From Nitrospiraceae bacterium (GTDB lineage Bacteria > Nitrospirota > Nitrospiria > Nitrospirales > UBA8639): a DNA stretch of 64,000 bases. Positions 25,361 to 32,728 of the stretch are shown here, in pieces. The stretch covers positions 62,001 to 126,000 of the forward strand of contig JACKFF010000010.1 in the NCBI GenBank assembly GCA_020632595.1. The letters are read 5' to 3'. The notes beneath the pieces are model-generated. The model was given only the letters and a program-made list of their open reading frames with translations. It was not told the origin of the DNA and did no database searches. Made by a program: the position numbers and the translations under genes. Within the stretch, counting starts at the first letter, position 1, and each line of letters starts with the position of its first letter.

Positions 25361-25669
25361 TTAACCCACATCCCAAGGCTTCACCTTTTTCGATGCCAAA
25401 TCCCGGCTCCCGTGAAGGATAGTCACGATGAAAACCCCGCCCGCCTGGATTCTGTAGATGATCCGATAGCCCTGATAGATCAGCTCTCGCACATCGTCAC
25501 GACTCTCCGCCTCAGGGACGGGACGGCCAATCTTCGGATAGTCTACCAGCTTTTCGACCGAGGCGATGATCCGCTCGATAAAGCGCCTGGCATAATAGGG
25601 TGAGTCCTTAGCGATGTATGCCTTCAGATCCCGGAGATCGGTTCGGGCCCGGAAGGACCACTCAATCAC
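25361..25669 (-). CDS. ParE/RelE-family toxin
   Basis: A 102-residue protein starting from GTG (25669, or the GTG before it at 25672) and overlapping the antitoxin stop by 8-11 bases. The sequence IEWSFRARTDLRDLKAYIA, FIERIIASVEKLVDYPKIGR, VRELIYQGYRIIYRI and VFIVTILHGSRDL is typical of the ParE/RelE superfamily, with the conserved basic YRIIYR strand and the terminal LHGSRD. Such toxins act on DNA gyrase (ParE) or on mRNA at the ribosome (RelE); the target cannot be read here. It is the only full-length toxin of the three related modules in this insert. Confidence 0.82.
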   Translation of the reverse strand: MIEWSFRARTDLRDLKAYIAKDSPYYARRFIERIIASVEKLVDYPKIGRPVPEAESRDDVRELIYQGYRIIYRIQAGGVFIVTILHGSRDLASKKVKPWDVG

Positions 25670-25847
25670 CACGCCCCAGCAGCTCGGCCTTAACTTGGTC
25701 ATGGGGGACGGTTCGGCCAGCCTCAATATCACCCAACCCTTCCTCCATCTTCTGCTTCACATAGAGTTCATACATAATGTCATCCCAGGTAGCCTGCTCC
25801 GGCAGGTGATCGATGATCTTTCGGGCAGCCTCTTTTGCGCTTGGCAT
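25662..25847 (-). CDS. Antitoxin partner of the ParE/RelE toxin
   Basis: A 61-residue acidic protein. ATG at 25847 has GGAGGG upstream; the longer frame from 25862 would start inside that signal. The sequence PSAKEAARKIIDHLPEQAT and DDIMYELYVKQKMEEGLGDI shows a short helix, the LP-x(4)-W/D-DIMYELYV core, and a C-terminal toxin-binding tail. The same core is found in the antitoxins at 26015-26194 and 26664-26828. This family commonly accompanies ParE/RelE toxins. Transcribed first in the operon. Confidence 0.75.
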   Translation of the reverse strand: MPSAKEAARKIIDHLPEQATWDDIMYELYVKQKMEEGLGDIEAGRTVPHDQVKAELLGRGD

Positions 25848-25892
25848 TGTTATGCCCTCCATAAGTGTATGAGTTTAATTTCCTCCAGAGAT

Positions 25893-26021
25893 TCAACACT
25901 TGGCTTCATGCAGAATGAGCAACCTCAGCGTGACCTTCTTGGCGTAGTAGCTTGAGTCGTGGGCGATAAAGTCATGGATGGCGCGCAGGTCGGCCTTGGC
26001 CGGATCCGACCAACTCACCAT
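25893..26021 (-). pseudogene. Truncated ParE/RelE toxin, module 2
   Basis: From an ATG overlapping the stop of the second antitoxin, 42 codons read MVSWSDPAKADLRAIHDFIA and HDSSYYAKKV, which aligns with the start of the intact toxin at 25361-25669 (IEWSFRARTDLRDLKAYIA, KDSPYYARRF). After that the similarity is lost and TGA follows at 25893. The C-terminal catalytic strands are missing, so it is not expected to be active. Confidence 0.8.
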
Positions 26022-26194
26022 GCATCGATCTCGCGCGTTAACGCCTCGCTTGTCGTGGCACAGCCCTGATCCACAGCCTCCTGCCCTTTCCTAGTCTTAT
26101 CCAGCACATAGAGCCGGTACATGATCTCATCCATATCACAGTCATCTGGCAATTTGCCAATGCTCTTCAGGGCCTCCTGTTTGGCGAATTGCAT
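26015..26194 (-). CDS. Antitoxin, module 2 (toxin truncated)
   Basis: A 59-residue protein with QFAKQEALKSIGKLPDDCD and DEIMYRLYVLDKTRKGQEAV, the same family as the antitoxin at 25662-25847. ATG at 26194 is preferred because GGAGG lies nine bases upstream; the ATG at 26200 is too close to it. Its toxin is cut after ~31 matching residues. It may persist as a protective orphan antitoxin or as a remnant. Confidence 0.7.
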   Translation of the reverse strand: MQFAKQEALKSIGKLPDDCDMDEIMYRLYVLDKTRKGQEAVDQGCATTSEALTREIDAW

Positions 26195-26577
26195 GGTCAT
26201 AGTCCTCCAAATGGTTAGGCGTTGAGGGCCTTGTTGTCGAGTCCAGTCGGCACCGTCTTCCTAAGCCATGGGACGATATTGGAATCGATCATTCTTAAAC
26301 CACCAATGACGACAAACCCAATCCCTTCTACCTGAGCGGAATCGACGCGTTGAATTATATCAAAACCCCCTTCATACAACTACGCAAGTTCATGTTGAGA
26401 AGGTGGAGCAGTCTATTTTTATGAGTTGAGGTCGAGCGATGATACCAGGCTTGCTCTCAAAAAATCGGCTATCCGAATTGTCCGTGACACCCTGTAAGCC
26501 ATTCCTTTGACGCATCCCCTTCCCAATGATGGTTATGGTGTGATTGTCAAACATGTGGTTCGTTCCCGCGCATGCTG
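26195..26577. other. Gap inside the accessory insert
   Basis: About 380 bp of non-coding sequence between the second and third toxin-antitoxin remnants. Short frames on both strands lack ribosome binding sites. It probably contains the promoter of module 2 and debris of the module 3 toxin. Confidence 0.4.
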
Positions 26578-26676
26578 TCAACCCTCTATCTTTCTCAGGC
26601 GGCTACCGGGTTTTTTCTGTAAGGCGGTATCACAAAGCCAGCGATGAGCTTCCTCAGTCCACCTTATTTCTGCCAT
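26578..26676 (-). pseudogene. Truncated ParE/RelE toxin, module 3
   Basis: The frame opens at an ATG overlapping the third antitoxin by 13 bases and reads MAEIRWTEEAHRWLCDTALQ and then KKPGSRLRKIEG before TGA. The opening (EIRWTEEAxRWL) is the usual start of ParE/RelE toxins of this type. Only 32 codons remain. Confidence 0.65.
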
Positions 26677-26828
26677 GTGCGAATACGGCGCTCCATGTCT
26701 TCGTTGGATATAACCCGCTCATTGCGAGAATCTACAAGACCGGGCTCGATCGTCCTCCCAAAAGCGAGTTCCCTCATGATTTCCTCACACGTCGCATTTT
26801 CAGGTTGAGACTGGAATAATTTGGTCAT
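26664..26828 (-). CDS. Antitoxin, module 3 (toxin truncated)
   Basis: A 54-residue protein: MTKLFQSQPENATCEEIMRE, LAFGRTIEPGLVDSRNERVI and RRIRTWQK. The NATCEEIMREL core and the tail place it in the same family as the two antitoxins downstream, though more distant. The start is uncertain: ATG 26828 has only a weak purine run upstream, and the frame is open to 26915. Confidence 0.55.
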   Translation of the reverse strand: MTKLFQSQPENATCEEIMRELAFGRTIEPGLVDSRNERVISNEDMERRIRTWQK

Positions 26829-27117
26829 TTTTTCTTTAACGTTTGACTCCCCTTTAACAGAGGTATAGGCCTCGTGATCATACTGACCGCCATAGCAAAC
26901 GAACCCTGTCCGCAAACTTCTGCCTGATTGTCGTATTGATTTATAGAATTGTCAACGCTATCCACTACGCAGTGAGCGCATGCTATGCGGACGGTCCCGT
27001 TTGGTTATAGCAAAAAGTGATGAATCACTAAGCCAGCGAATAAGTTGGACATCGCATACCTTTTCCCTCACGATTTAAAACAAAAGTAGATGATCCACGC
27101 TTGGCCATGGCTATTTA

Positions 27118-28511
27118 GTCGTCCCTGAAAAAATCAGGATCTTCTGTGTTGTATGGGGTTTTCCTTATGTTGGTTGTGTGGTACAACCACCAGAAATTTC
27201 TTGCGGCTCTTCATTTTCTGGAGGATTGTGCATGCAGCCTGTCGACTCTCCGCTCCCCCCGCAGGAAGATCTCTTTCACTAGCAACTGGATAATTTGTTG
27301 AATAGTCGTCACGAACTGCTTCGGCTTGCCCAGCAGATTCCCTGGGCGCCATGTGTCGAGCGATTTGGCCCGTTGTATGCGGACCGAGGCCGCCCTGGCT
27401 TACCGATTCGCTTGTTGGTGGGACTGCAGTACTTGAAACACCTGTATGTCTTGCCGATTGATCCCTCACAGATGACCCGCTTCCGGCAGCGGATTGGGGA
27501 GGGCGGCTGTGAGTGGTTGCTCCAGTTGACGATTGAGGTCGGGCTGGCGACGAAGACGATTCAGACCGCCCATTTGCGCCAGGTCAGTGTGGATACGACG
27601 GTCCAGCCCAAGGCCGTCGCGTTTCCCACGGATGCGCGCTTGTACCTGAAAGGTCTCCGCACATTGGTCCGGGAAGCGAAACGCGCCGGGCTCGTGTTGC
27701 GCCAGAGCTACACGCGGCTCGCCGCGCAGGCGTTTCTCCAGCATGGGCGCTATGCCAAAGCCAAGCAGATGAAACGGGCGCGCCGCATGCAGAAGAAGCT
27801 GAAGGTGTATCTGGGCCGCGTGTATCGGGATGTGAAGCGCAAACTGACCACCCTTCCTGAACTCCAGGCAAATTTCCAGAATCTTCTCTCCCGCCTCGAT
27901 CGGCTTCTCTCGCAACAACGGCAGGATAAGCAGAAACTCTACAGCGTGCATGCTCCGGAGGTGGAATGTTTGGCCAAAGGCAAAGCGCACAAACCCTATG
28001 AGTTTGGAGTGAAAGTGAGTGTCGCCACAACCCAGACCAGGAATTTTATTGTGGGAATGCAGGCGCTGGCTGGCACGCCCTATGATGGCCACACGCTGGT
28101 CGGGCAATTGGAGCAAGTTAAGCGCCTGACGGGGCAGATTCCCAGTCGCTGTGTGGTCGATCAAGGCTATCGCGGCCATGGGATCGAGCCGTCTCAGACA
28201 GAAATCCTCATCAGTCGACAGCGGCGATCGCTCACGTGGGCACTCAAACGCGTGCTACGCCGGCGCAATGCGATCGAACCCATCATTGGACATATGAAGG
28301 AGGATGGGTGGCTCGGACGGAATCATTTGAAAGGGAACCTCGGGGACAAACTGAACGCCCTGCTCTGTGGCGTAGGACAGAACCTGCGAGCCATTCTCAG
28401 GCACCTGAGAATTTTTTGGCTTCAGTTTGTGATGAGGCAGGAGACGCTGAGTAGAGTCTCGATGCACATTGTTTTTTATCCTGCCTGAAAAACGACTTTT
28501 TCAGGGACGAC
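27118..28511 (+). mobile_element. IS5-family insertion sequence
   Basis: A 1394-bp element bounded by inverted repeats. The left end is GTCGTCCCTGAAAAA (27118) and the right end, reverse-complemented, is GTCGTCCCTGAAAAA (to 28511). The flanks on both sides are TATTTA (27112-27117 and 28512-28517), a 6-bp target duplication; if the terminal A/T belongs to the IS, it is a 4-bp ATTT. Identical flanks indicate a simple and fairly recent insertion. It carries one transposase frame with a premature TAG near the start. Confidence 0.88.
27295..28488 (+). CDS. IS5-family DDE transposase, N-terminus cut off by a TAG
   Basis: The natural frame seems to begin at ATG 27232 (MQPVDSPLPPQEDLFH), is stopped by TAG at 27280-27282 and resumes QLDNLLNSRHELLRL. 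From the TTG at 27295 397 codons are open. The DDE signature is visible: Asp in VSVDTTVQPKA, Asp in CVVDQGYRG, Glu in RRNAIEPIIGHMKEDG. An IS5-type domain with YSVHAPEVECLAKGKAHKP is present. If TTG serves as a start, only ~21 residues of the DNA-binding N-terminus are lost; otherwise the IS is dead and depends on other copies. Confidence 0.85.
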   Translation: MLNSRHELLRLAQQIPWAPCVERFGPLYADRGRPGLPIRLLVGLQYLKHLYVLPIDPSQMTRFRQRIGEGGCEWLLQLTIEVGLATKTIQTAHLRQVSVDTTVQPKAVAFPTDARLYLKGLRTLVREAKRAGLVLRQSYTRLAAQAFLQHGRYAKAKQMKRARRMQKKLKVYLGRVYRDVKRKLTTLPELQANFQNLLSRLDRLLSQQRQDKQKLYSVHAPEVECLAKGKAHKPYEFGVKVSVATTQTRNFIVGMQALAGTPYDGHTLVGQLEQVKRLTGQIPSRCVVDQGYRGHGIEPSQTEILISRQRRSLTWALKRVLRRRNAIEPIIGHMKEDGWLGRNHLKGNLGDKLNALLCGVGQNLRAILRHLRIFWLQFVMRQETLSRVSMHIVFYPA

Positions 28512-28527
28512 TATTTAACCTGGGCAC

Positions 28528-28555
28528 AGATCCTTCGCCGGGGGCTCAGGATGAC
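28528..28555 (-). repeat. Short REP-like motif, copy 2
   Basis: AGATCCTTCGC, a 5-nt spacer, then GCTCAGGATGAC: the reverse complement of the motif at 9242-9269. It touches the left end of the direct repeat at 28551, which suggests that the repeat boundary formed at a REP-like sequence. Confidence 0.5.
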
Positions 28556-28766
28556 CCGTTGAGTGAGGCCACACCAAATCATCACGGATTCGTCCAATGC
28601 CTGAACAGAGAAATTGAATTTTTTACAAAACGGGAGGTTGGTAGATAGGAGTCGGTTGCGCCGGCCTTGATTAAGAATACAAATGGCACCAGACCTGGTG
28701 GCCTTTTTCGGGAGGACCGATTTGCGTCAATTTCGGCTCCACTGTTTTGCAGACATCCATCACTTC
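28551..28766. repeat. Right direct repeat of the accessory insert
   Basis: The counterpart of 24835-25053. Its second half is the 3' end of the intact dppF gene, so this is the parental copy. Confidence 0.8.
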
Positions 28767-29657
28767 TGGGCAGCGGGGATGGAACCGGCAGCCGGCGGGA
28801 GGATGTAAGGGGGACGGGACATCGCCGGGAAGGATAATGCGTTTGGGTGGGGCTGTCGGATCGGGAACCGGATTGGCGGAGAGCAATGCCTGGGTGTAGG
28901 GATGTTTGGGAGTGGCAAAGAGATCTTCCGCAGGGGCAACCTCCGCGAACTTGCCCACATACATGACCGCGATCCGGTCGGCGAGATACTGCACCACATT
29001 GAGATCATGCGTGATGAACAAATAGGAGAGGTGAAATTCCTGCTGGAGATCGCGAAGCAGGTTCAGGATTTGCGCTTGAATGGAGACATCCAGTGCTGAT
29101 ACCGCTTCATCGCAGACGATGAATTTTGGATTGAGCGCAAGGGCACGCGCAATGCCGACCCGCTGGCGTTGGCCGCCTGAGAATTCATGCGGATACCGTG
29201 ACTGATGCTCCGGCCGCAACCCCACACGAATAAACAACTGATTCACTTGATCCTGCAAATCCTGGCCTTTGGCGATGTCGTGAATTTTGAGCGGCTCCGC
29301 CACAATGGCTCCGATGGTCATGCGGGGATTGAGTGAGCTGTACGGGTCCTGAAAAATGATTTGCATCCGTCGGCGGGTCTTCCGTAACTCCCGGGGGGTG
29401 AGGGTCAACACGTTTTTCCCCTCGAACATTACCTCCCCTGCGGTCGGCTCCATGAGACGGAGAATACTTCGTCCCACCGTGGTTTTGCCGCACCCCGACT
29501 CCCCGACCAGGCCCAACGTTTCTCCCTGTTTCAGATGGAAGGTGACATCATCGACCGCCTGGACCCATGCCGACACACGGGAAAAGAGCCCGCTCCGAAC
29601 GGGGAAATATTTCTTCAATCCTGTGACTTGAAGTAGGGATGTTGTAGATTCAGTCAT
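28671..29657 (-). CDS. dppF: Dipeptide/oligopeptide ABC transporter ATPase (DppF/OppF)
   Basis: A 328-residue ATPase. Walker A is GLVGESGCGKTTVGRS, the Q-loop is MQIIFQDPYSSLNPRMTIG, the ABC signature is FSGGQRQRVGIARAL, Walker B is KFIVCDEAVSALDVS, and the H-loop is YLFITHDL. The oligopeptide-type C-terminal extension has CRFHPRCPEVMDVCKTVEP, with the cysteines that hold an iron-sulfur cluster in some Opp/Dpp ATPases. It is the last gene of the dppABCDF operon. ATG 29657 is chosen over an upstream TTG. Its 3' end is duplicated in decayed form at 24959-25053. Confidence 0.88.
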   Translation of the reverse strand: MTESTTSLLQVTGLKKYFPVRSGLFSRVSAWVQAVDDVTFHLKQGETLGLVGESGCGKTTVGRSILRLMEPTAGEVMFEGKNVLTLTPRELRKTRRRMQIIFQDPYSSLNPRMTIGAIVAEPLKIHDIAKGQDLQDQVNQLFIRVGLRPEHQSRYPHEFSGGQRQRVGIARALALNPKFIVCDEAVSALDVSIQAQILNLLRDLQQEFHLSYLFITHDLNVVQYLADRIAVMYVGKFAEVAPAEDLFATPKHPYTQALLSANPVPDPTAPPKRIILPGDVPSPLHPPAGCRFHPRCPEVMDVCKTVEPKLTQIGPPEKGHQVWCHLYS

Positions 29658-29729
29658 GGGTAACAACGAAATCTTACAGTGGGATAAAGGATGTTTTCAC
29701 AACAGAATTGGGCATAAAGATCCATACCC

Positions 29730-30716
29730 TTATGTCTCTTTTTTGTCATACAACCAGCACACGGTTTCATGCGACTCCCCTATTTGCACCGTGGGTGGGG
29801 GTTGAAGAGGACAATGATCCATCACGTCCGGACAGCGTGAAGAAAAATGACACCCCACCGGATACTGTAAAGGGGACGGCACCGTTCCTGGAATCGCTTC
29901 CAGCCTGGCCTGACGCTCCCCCGGTCGAGGCAGCGATTTTAGAAGCGCGCTCGTATAGGGATGACTGGGATTCCCAAATAATTCCTTTACGGTTGCCCGT
30001 TCGGCAATTTTGCTCGCATACATGACAATGACATCCTGGGCAAATTGTGCAACCACTCCCAAATTGTGAGTAATCAGGAGAATCGCCATACCCATATCCT
30101 TTTGGAGCGCGGAGAGCAGATCCAGAATTTGCGCTTGTATGGTCACATCCAGGGCGGTGGTCGGTTCGTCAGCAATCAACAAATCAGGTTGACAGGCAAG
30201 GGCCATGGCGATCATCACGCGTTGCTTCATCCCGCCCGACATTTCATGCGGGTATTGATCGAGGCGGCGCTCGGGAGCTGAAATGCGGACTTTATCCAAC
30301 AGGCTGATCACTTCTTTCCGAATGTCGCGATCCGAGAGGGTGGTATGAATTTTCAGAACCTCACCGATCTGATCGCCGATCGACATCACGGGATTCAGGG
30401 AAGTCATGGGTTCCTGAAAGACCATCCCGATGGACTTTCCCCGTATCCGGCGCATGTCCTTTTCCGTTAGATCCAACAGGCTCTGGCCTTTGAAACGAAT
30501 TGTGCCGCCAATTACCCGCCCGGGAGAAGCGATCAGTCGCATGATCGATAAGGCCGCCACGGATTTTCCGCAACCGGACTCTCCCACTAAGGCCAGCGTC
30601 TGCCCGCCCTGAATGGAAAAGCTTACGTCATCGACGGCTTTGATTTCTCCCTTGTCGGTGAAAAAAGAGGTCCGGAGATTGGACACCTGTAAGAGTGGGT
30701 GTACGCGAGATTCCAT
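29730..30716 (-). CDS. dppD: Dipeptide/oligopeptide ABC transporter ATPase (DppD/OppD)
   Basis: A 328-residue ATPase with Walker A LVGESGCGKSVAALSI, Q-loop MVFQEPMTSLNPVMSIG, signature MSGGMKQRVMIAMAL, Walker B LLIADEPTTALDVT, H-loop LLITHNLGVV and the Opp-type C-terminal CHFSSRCPDVMDHC cysteine motif. It pairs with DppF to form the nucleotide-binding dimer. Its ATG follows the TAG of dppC with no gap (TAGATG), so translation is coupled. Next gene downstream is dppF after 72 bp. Confidence 0.9.
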   Translation of the reverse strand: MESRVHPLLQVSNLRTSFFTDKGEIKAVDDVSFSIQGGQTLALVGESGCGKSVAALSIMRLIASPGRVIGGTIRFKGQSLLDLTEKDMRRIRGKSIGMVFQEPMTSLNPVMSIGDQIGEVLKIHTTLSDRDIRKEVISLLDKVRISAPERRLDQYPHEMSGGMKQRVMIAMALACQPDLLIADEPTTALDVTIQAQILDLLSALQKDMGMAILLITHNLGVVAQFAQDVIVMYASKIAERATVKELFGNPSHPYTSALLKSLPRPGERQARLEAIPGTVPSPLQYPVGCHFSSRCPDVMDHCPLQPPPTVQIGESHETVCWLYDKKET

Positions 30717-31709
30717 CTACCGGCTTCGCAGTTTCGGATTTAAGGCCTCACGCAGGCCTTCTCCAACAAGGTTAAAGGCCAGCACCACCAGAAAAATTGC
30801 CAGGCCCGGGATAAAGAATAACCACGGCGCATCGAACACAAACCCTTTACCATCCGATAAAATATTTCCCCATGTGGCATAAGGCGGAGGCACTCCAAAC
30901 CCTAAAAAGCTTAACCCTGACTCCGTCAAAATGGCGGAGGCCACCCCAATCGTCGCGGACACAAAGACCGGCGCCAGGGCATTGGGCACCATATGACGGA
31001 AAATAATTCGGCCCTCCGGGATCCCTAAGGCTTTAGCTGCAGTCACATAGTCCTGCTCACGGATGGACAAAAACTCCGCCCGCACAAATCGGGCCGTCCC
31101 CATCCAGCTAAATAATCCAATAATGATCATGATGGTATAAATGCTCGGCGGGAGCAGAGCCACGGCCGTAAGAATGAGGAAAAATGTCGGGAAGCACATC
31201 ATGGCATCGGTAAACCGCATGATCAGCGTATCGACCGTGATAAACCATAATTTCACGTGCCCGTAAAAACCGGACAGTCCGCCTAACAAAATGCCGATAC
31301 CCAGGGAAATTCCGACAGCCACAAATCCAATGGATAAAGACACAAACGAACCCTGGAACATTCGGGCAAACACGTCACGTCCCAATTCATCCGTGCCCAT
31401 GAGATAGACACCGCCAAACGGCCTGTCCTCCGGAAGGCTATCGGGAGAAGGCACAGACAGCGGGGGAAGGAATTTATCGGTCAGTCGTACAGCTTCGGGA
31501 TCGAACACCACCCACCATTCGGTCAGCACTTTTCCGGATAACGCCATCAACAGAAGCAGCACGAGGACCCAAAAACCGAAGAGGGCCTGGTAGTCCTTGG
31601 TAAAGATGCGAAGAAATTCTTCCCAGGGCGTTTCCTGCGGAGCCAGACCTTCCACATCGAGGGAGGCCAAACCGGCTTTTTGTGGAGTCTCGGCCTGCGC
31701 GTGCTTCAT
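30717..31709 (-). CDS. dppC: Dipeptide/oligopeptide ABC transporter permease (DppC/OppC)
   Basis: A 330-residue permease. An N-terminal cytoplasmic segment and a first helix (LFGFWVLVLLLLMALSGKVL) precede the core domain that begins LMGTDELGRDVFARM, the DppC hallmark. The EAA loop is VTAAKALGIPEGRIIFRHMV. Five more helices follow. With DppB it forms the membrane channel. ATG at 31709 is chosen, with GGAGG 12 bases upstream; the 21 residues before it in the frame would overlap dppB. Confidence 0.88.
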   Translation of the reverse strand: MKHAQAETPQKAGLASLDVEGLAPQETPWEEFLRIFTKDYQALFGFWVLVLLLLMALSGKVLTEWWVVFDPEAVRLTDKFLPPLSVPSPDSLPEDRPFGGVYLMGTDELGRDVFARMFQGSFVSLSIGFVAVGISLGIGILLGGLSGFYGHVKLWFITVDTLIMRFTDAMMCFPTFFLILTAVALLPPSIYTIMIIIGLFSWMGTARFVRAEFLSIREQDYVTAAKALGIPEGRIIFRHMVPNALAPVFVSATIGVASAILTESGLSFLGFGVPPPYATWGNILSDGKGFVFDAPWLFFIPGLAIFLVVLAFNLVGEGLREALNPKLRSR

Positions 31710-31737
31710 GAAGAAATCGTTCCTCCGGTTCTCCTGA

Positions 31738-32700
31738 TCAATCCAGGCGGATCCTGGGATCCACCACCGCATAGAGAATATCCGAAATCAATGTACCCAA
31801 TAAGGTCAGCACTGCGGCGATAAAGTTGAGCGTCATGATAATAGGAAAGTCCCTTGAAAGAATGGCTTCATAGGCTAACCGTCCCAACCCCGGCCAGGCA
31901 AAAATCTGCTCGAAGATCACAGCCCCGCCAATCAACCCGGGGAGCAGAAGGCCGAACATGGTCACAAACGGTAATAGAGCATTCCCCAACGCATGGCCAT
32001 AAATCACGGTATCTTCCTGAAGGCCTTTTGCCCTGGCGGTCCGGACATAGTCCTGTCCCAACACCTCTAACATCTGAGAGCGGACATAGCGAGACAGCAC
32101 CGCGATCCCGCCGATCGCGGTCATGACGGATGGAATGACCAAATGCCAGATACGATCCATTAATTGATAGGCGGGCTGCGCATGCTCCATTCCGAAAGTT
32201 TTGATACTGATCACCGGAACCCCTAACCATCCTACTACCCACAAAATGGCTAAAAACGACAGAAAAAACCCCGGAACCGAAATAAGCGCATACGACGAAA
32301 ACACGGTCAGCCGGTCATACAGTCCGCCTCGAAAGACCGCCCCGTAAATCCCGGCCGGGAAGGCCCATGTCCACACCAGAATCGTGGCCAGAATAAATAA
32401 AGGCAAGGAATTCAGAAATCGATCCCAAATCTTAGGGAGGACCGGTTGGCTGTCCTTGAACGACTTGAGTTCCCCCGAAGCCAGGTCCCTTATCCAATAA
32501 GCATATTGCATGTAGAGCGGGTCATCTAAATGAAAAGCCGCGCGAATCTTGGCGATATCTTCCGGTTTCATCCGTGGATTCATGGGATCCACTTCACTGG
32601 GTTCCCCTGGAGCCAGATGAATAAAGGAATGGGCCAGAAAAGAGACAATAACCAACAGAACCAATCGTTGAGCAACATTACGAATAATAAAATTCCACAT
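31738..32700 (-). CDS. dppB: Dipeptide/oligopeptide ABC transporter permease (DppB/OppB)
   Basis: A 320-residue permease with the DppB layout. The first helix is QRLVLLVIVSFLAHSFIHLA, followed by a periplasmic loop with APGEPSEVDPMNP. The EAA-type loop is YVRTARAKGLQEDTVIYGHA. It ends with LLGTLISDILYAVVDPRIR, the family C-terminal signature. The region LASGELKSFKDSQPV takes the place of the usual GDxGxS motif. It is coupled to dppA upstream (28 bp) and dppC downstream. Confidence 0.88.
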   Translation of the reverse strand: MWNFIIRNVAQRLVLLVIVSFLAHSFIHLAPGEPSEVDPMNPRMKPEDIAKIRAAFHLDDPLYMQYAYWIRDLASGELKSFKDSQPVLPKIWDRFLNSLPLFILATILVWTWAFPAGIYGAVFRGGLYDRLTVFSSYALISVPGFFLSFLAILWVVGWLGVPVISIKTFGMEHAQPAYQLMDRIWHLVIPSVMTAIGGIAVLSRYVRSQMLEVLGQDYVRTARAKGLQEDTVIYGHALGNALLPFVTMFGLLLPGLIGGAVIFEQIFAWPGLGRLAYEAILSRDFPIIMTLNFIAAVLTLLGTLISDILYAVVDPRIRLD

Positions 32701-32728
32701 AGCGATCAGCCGTCAAATTATGTCGTCG

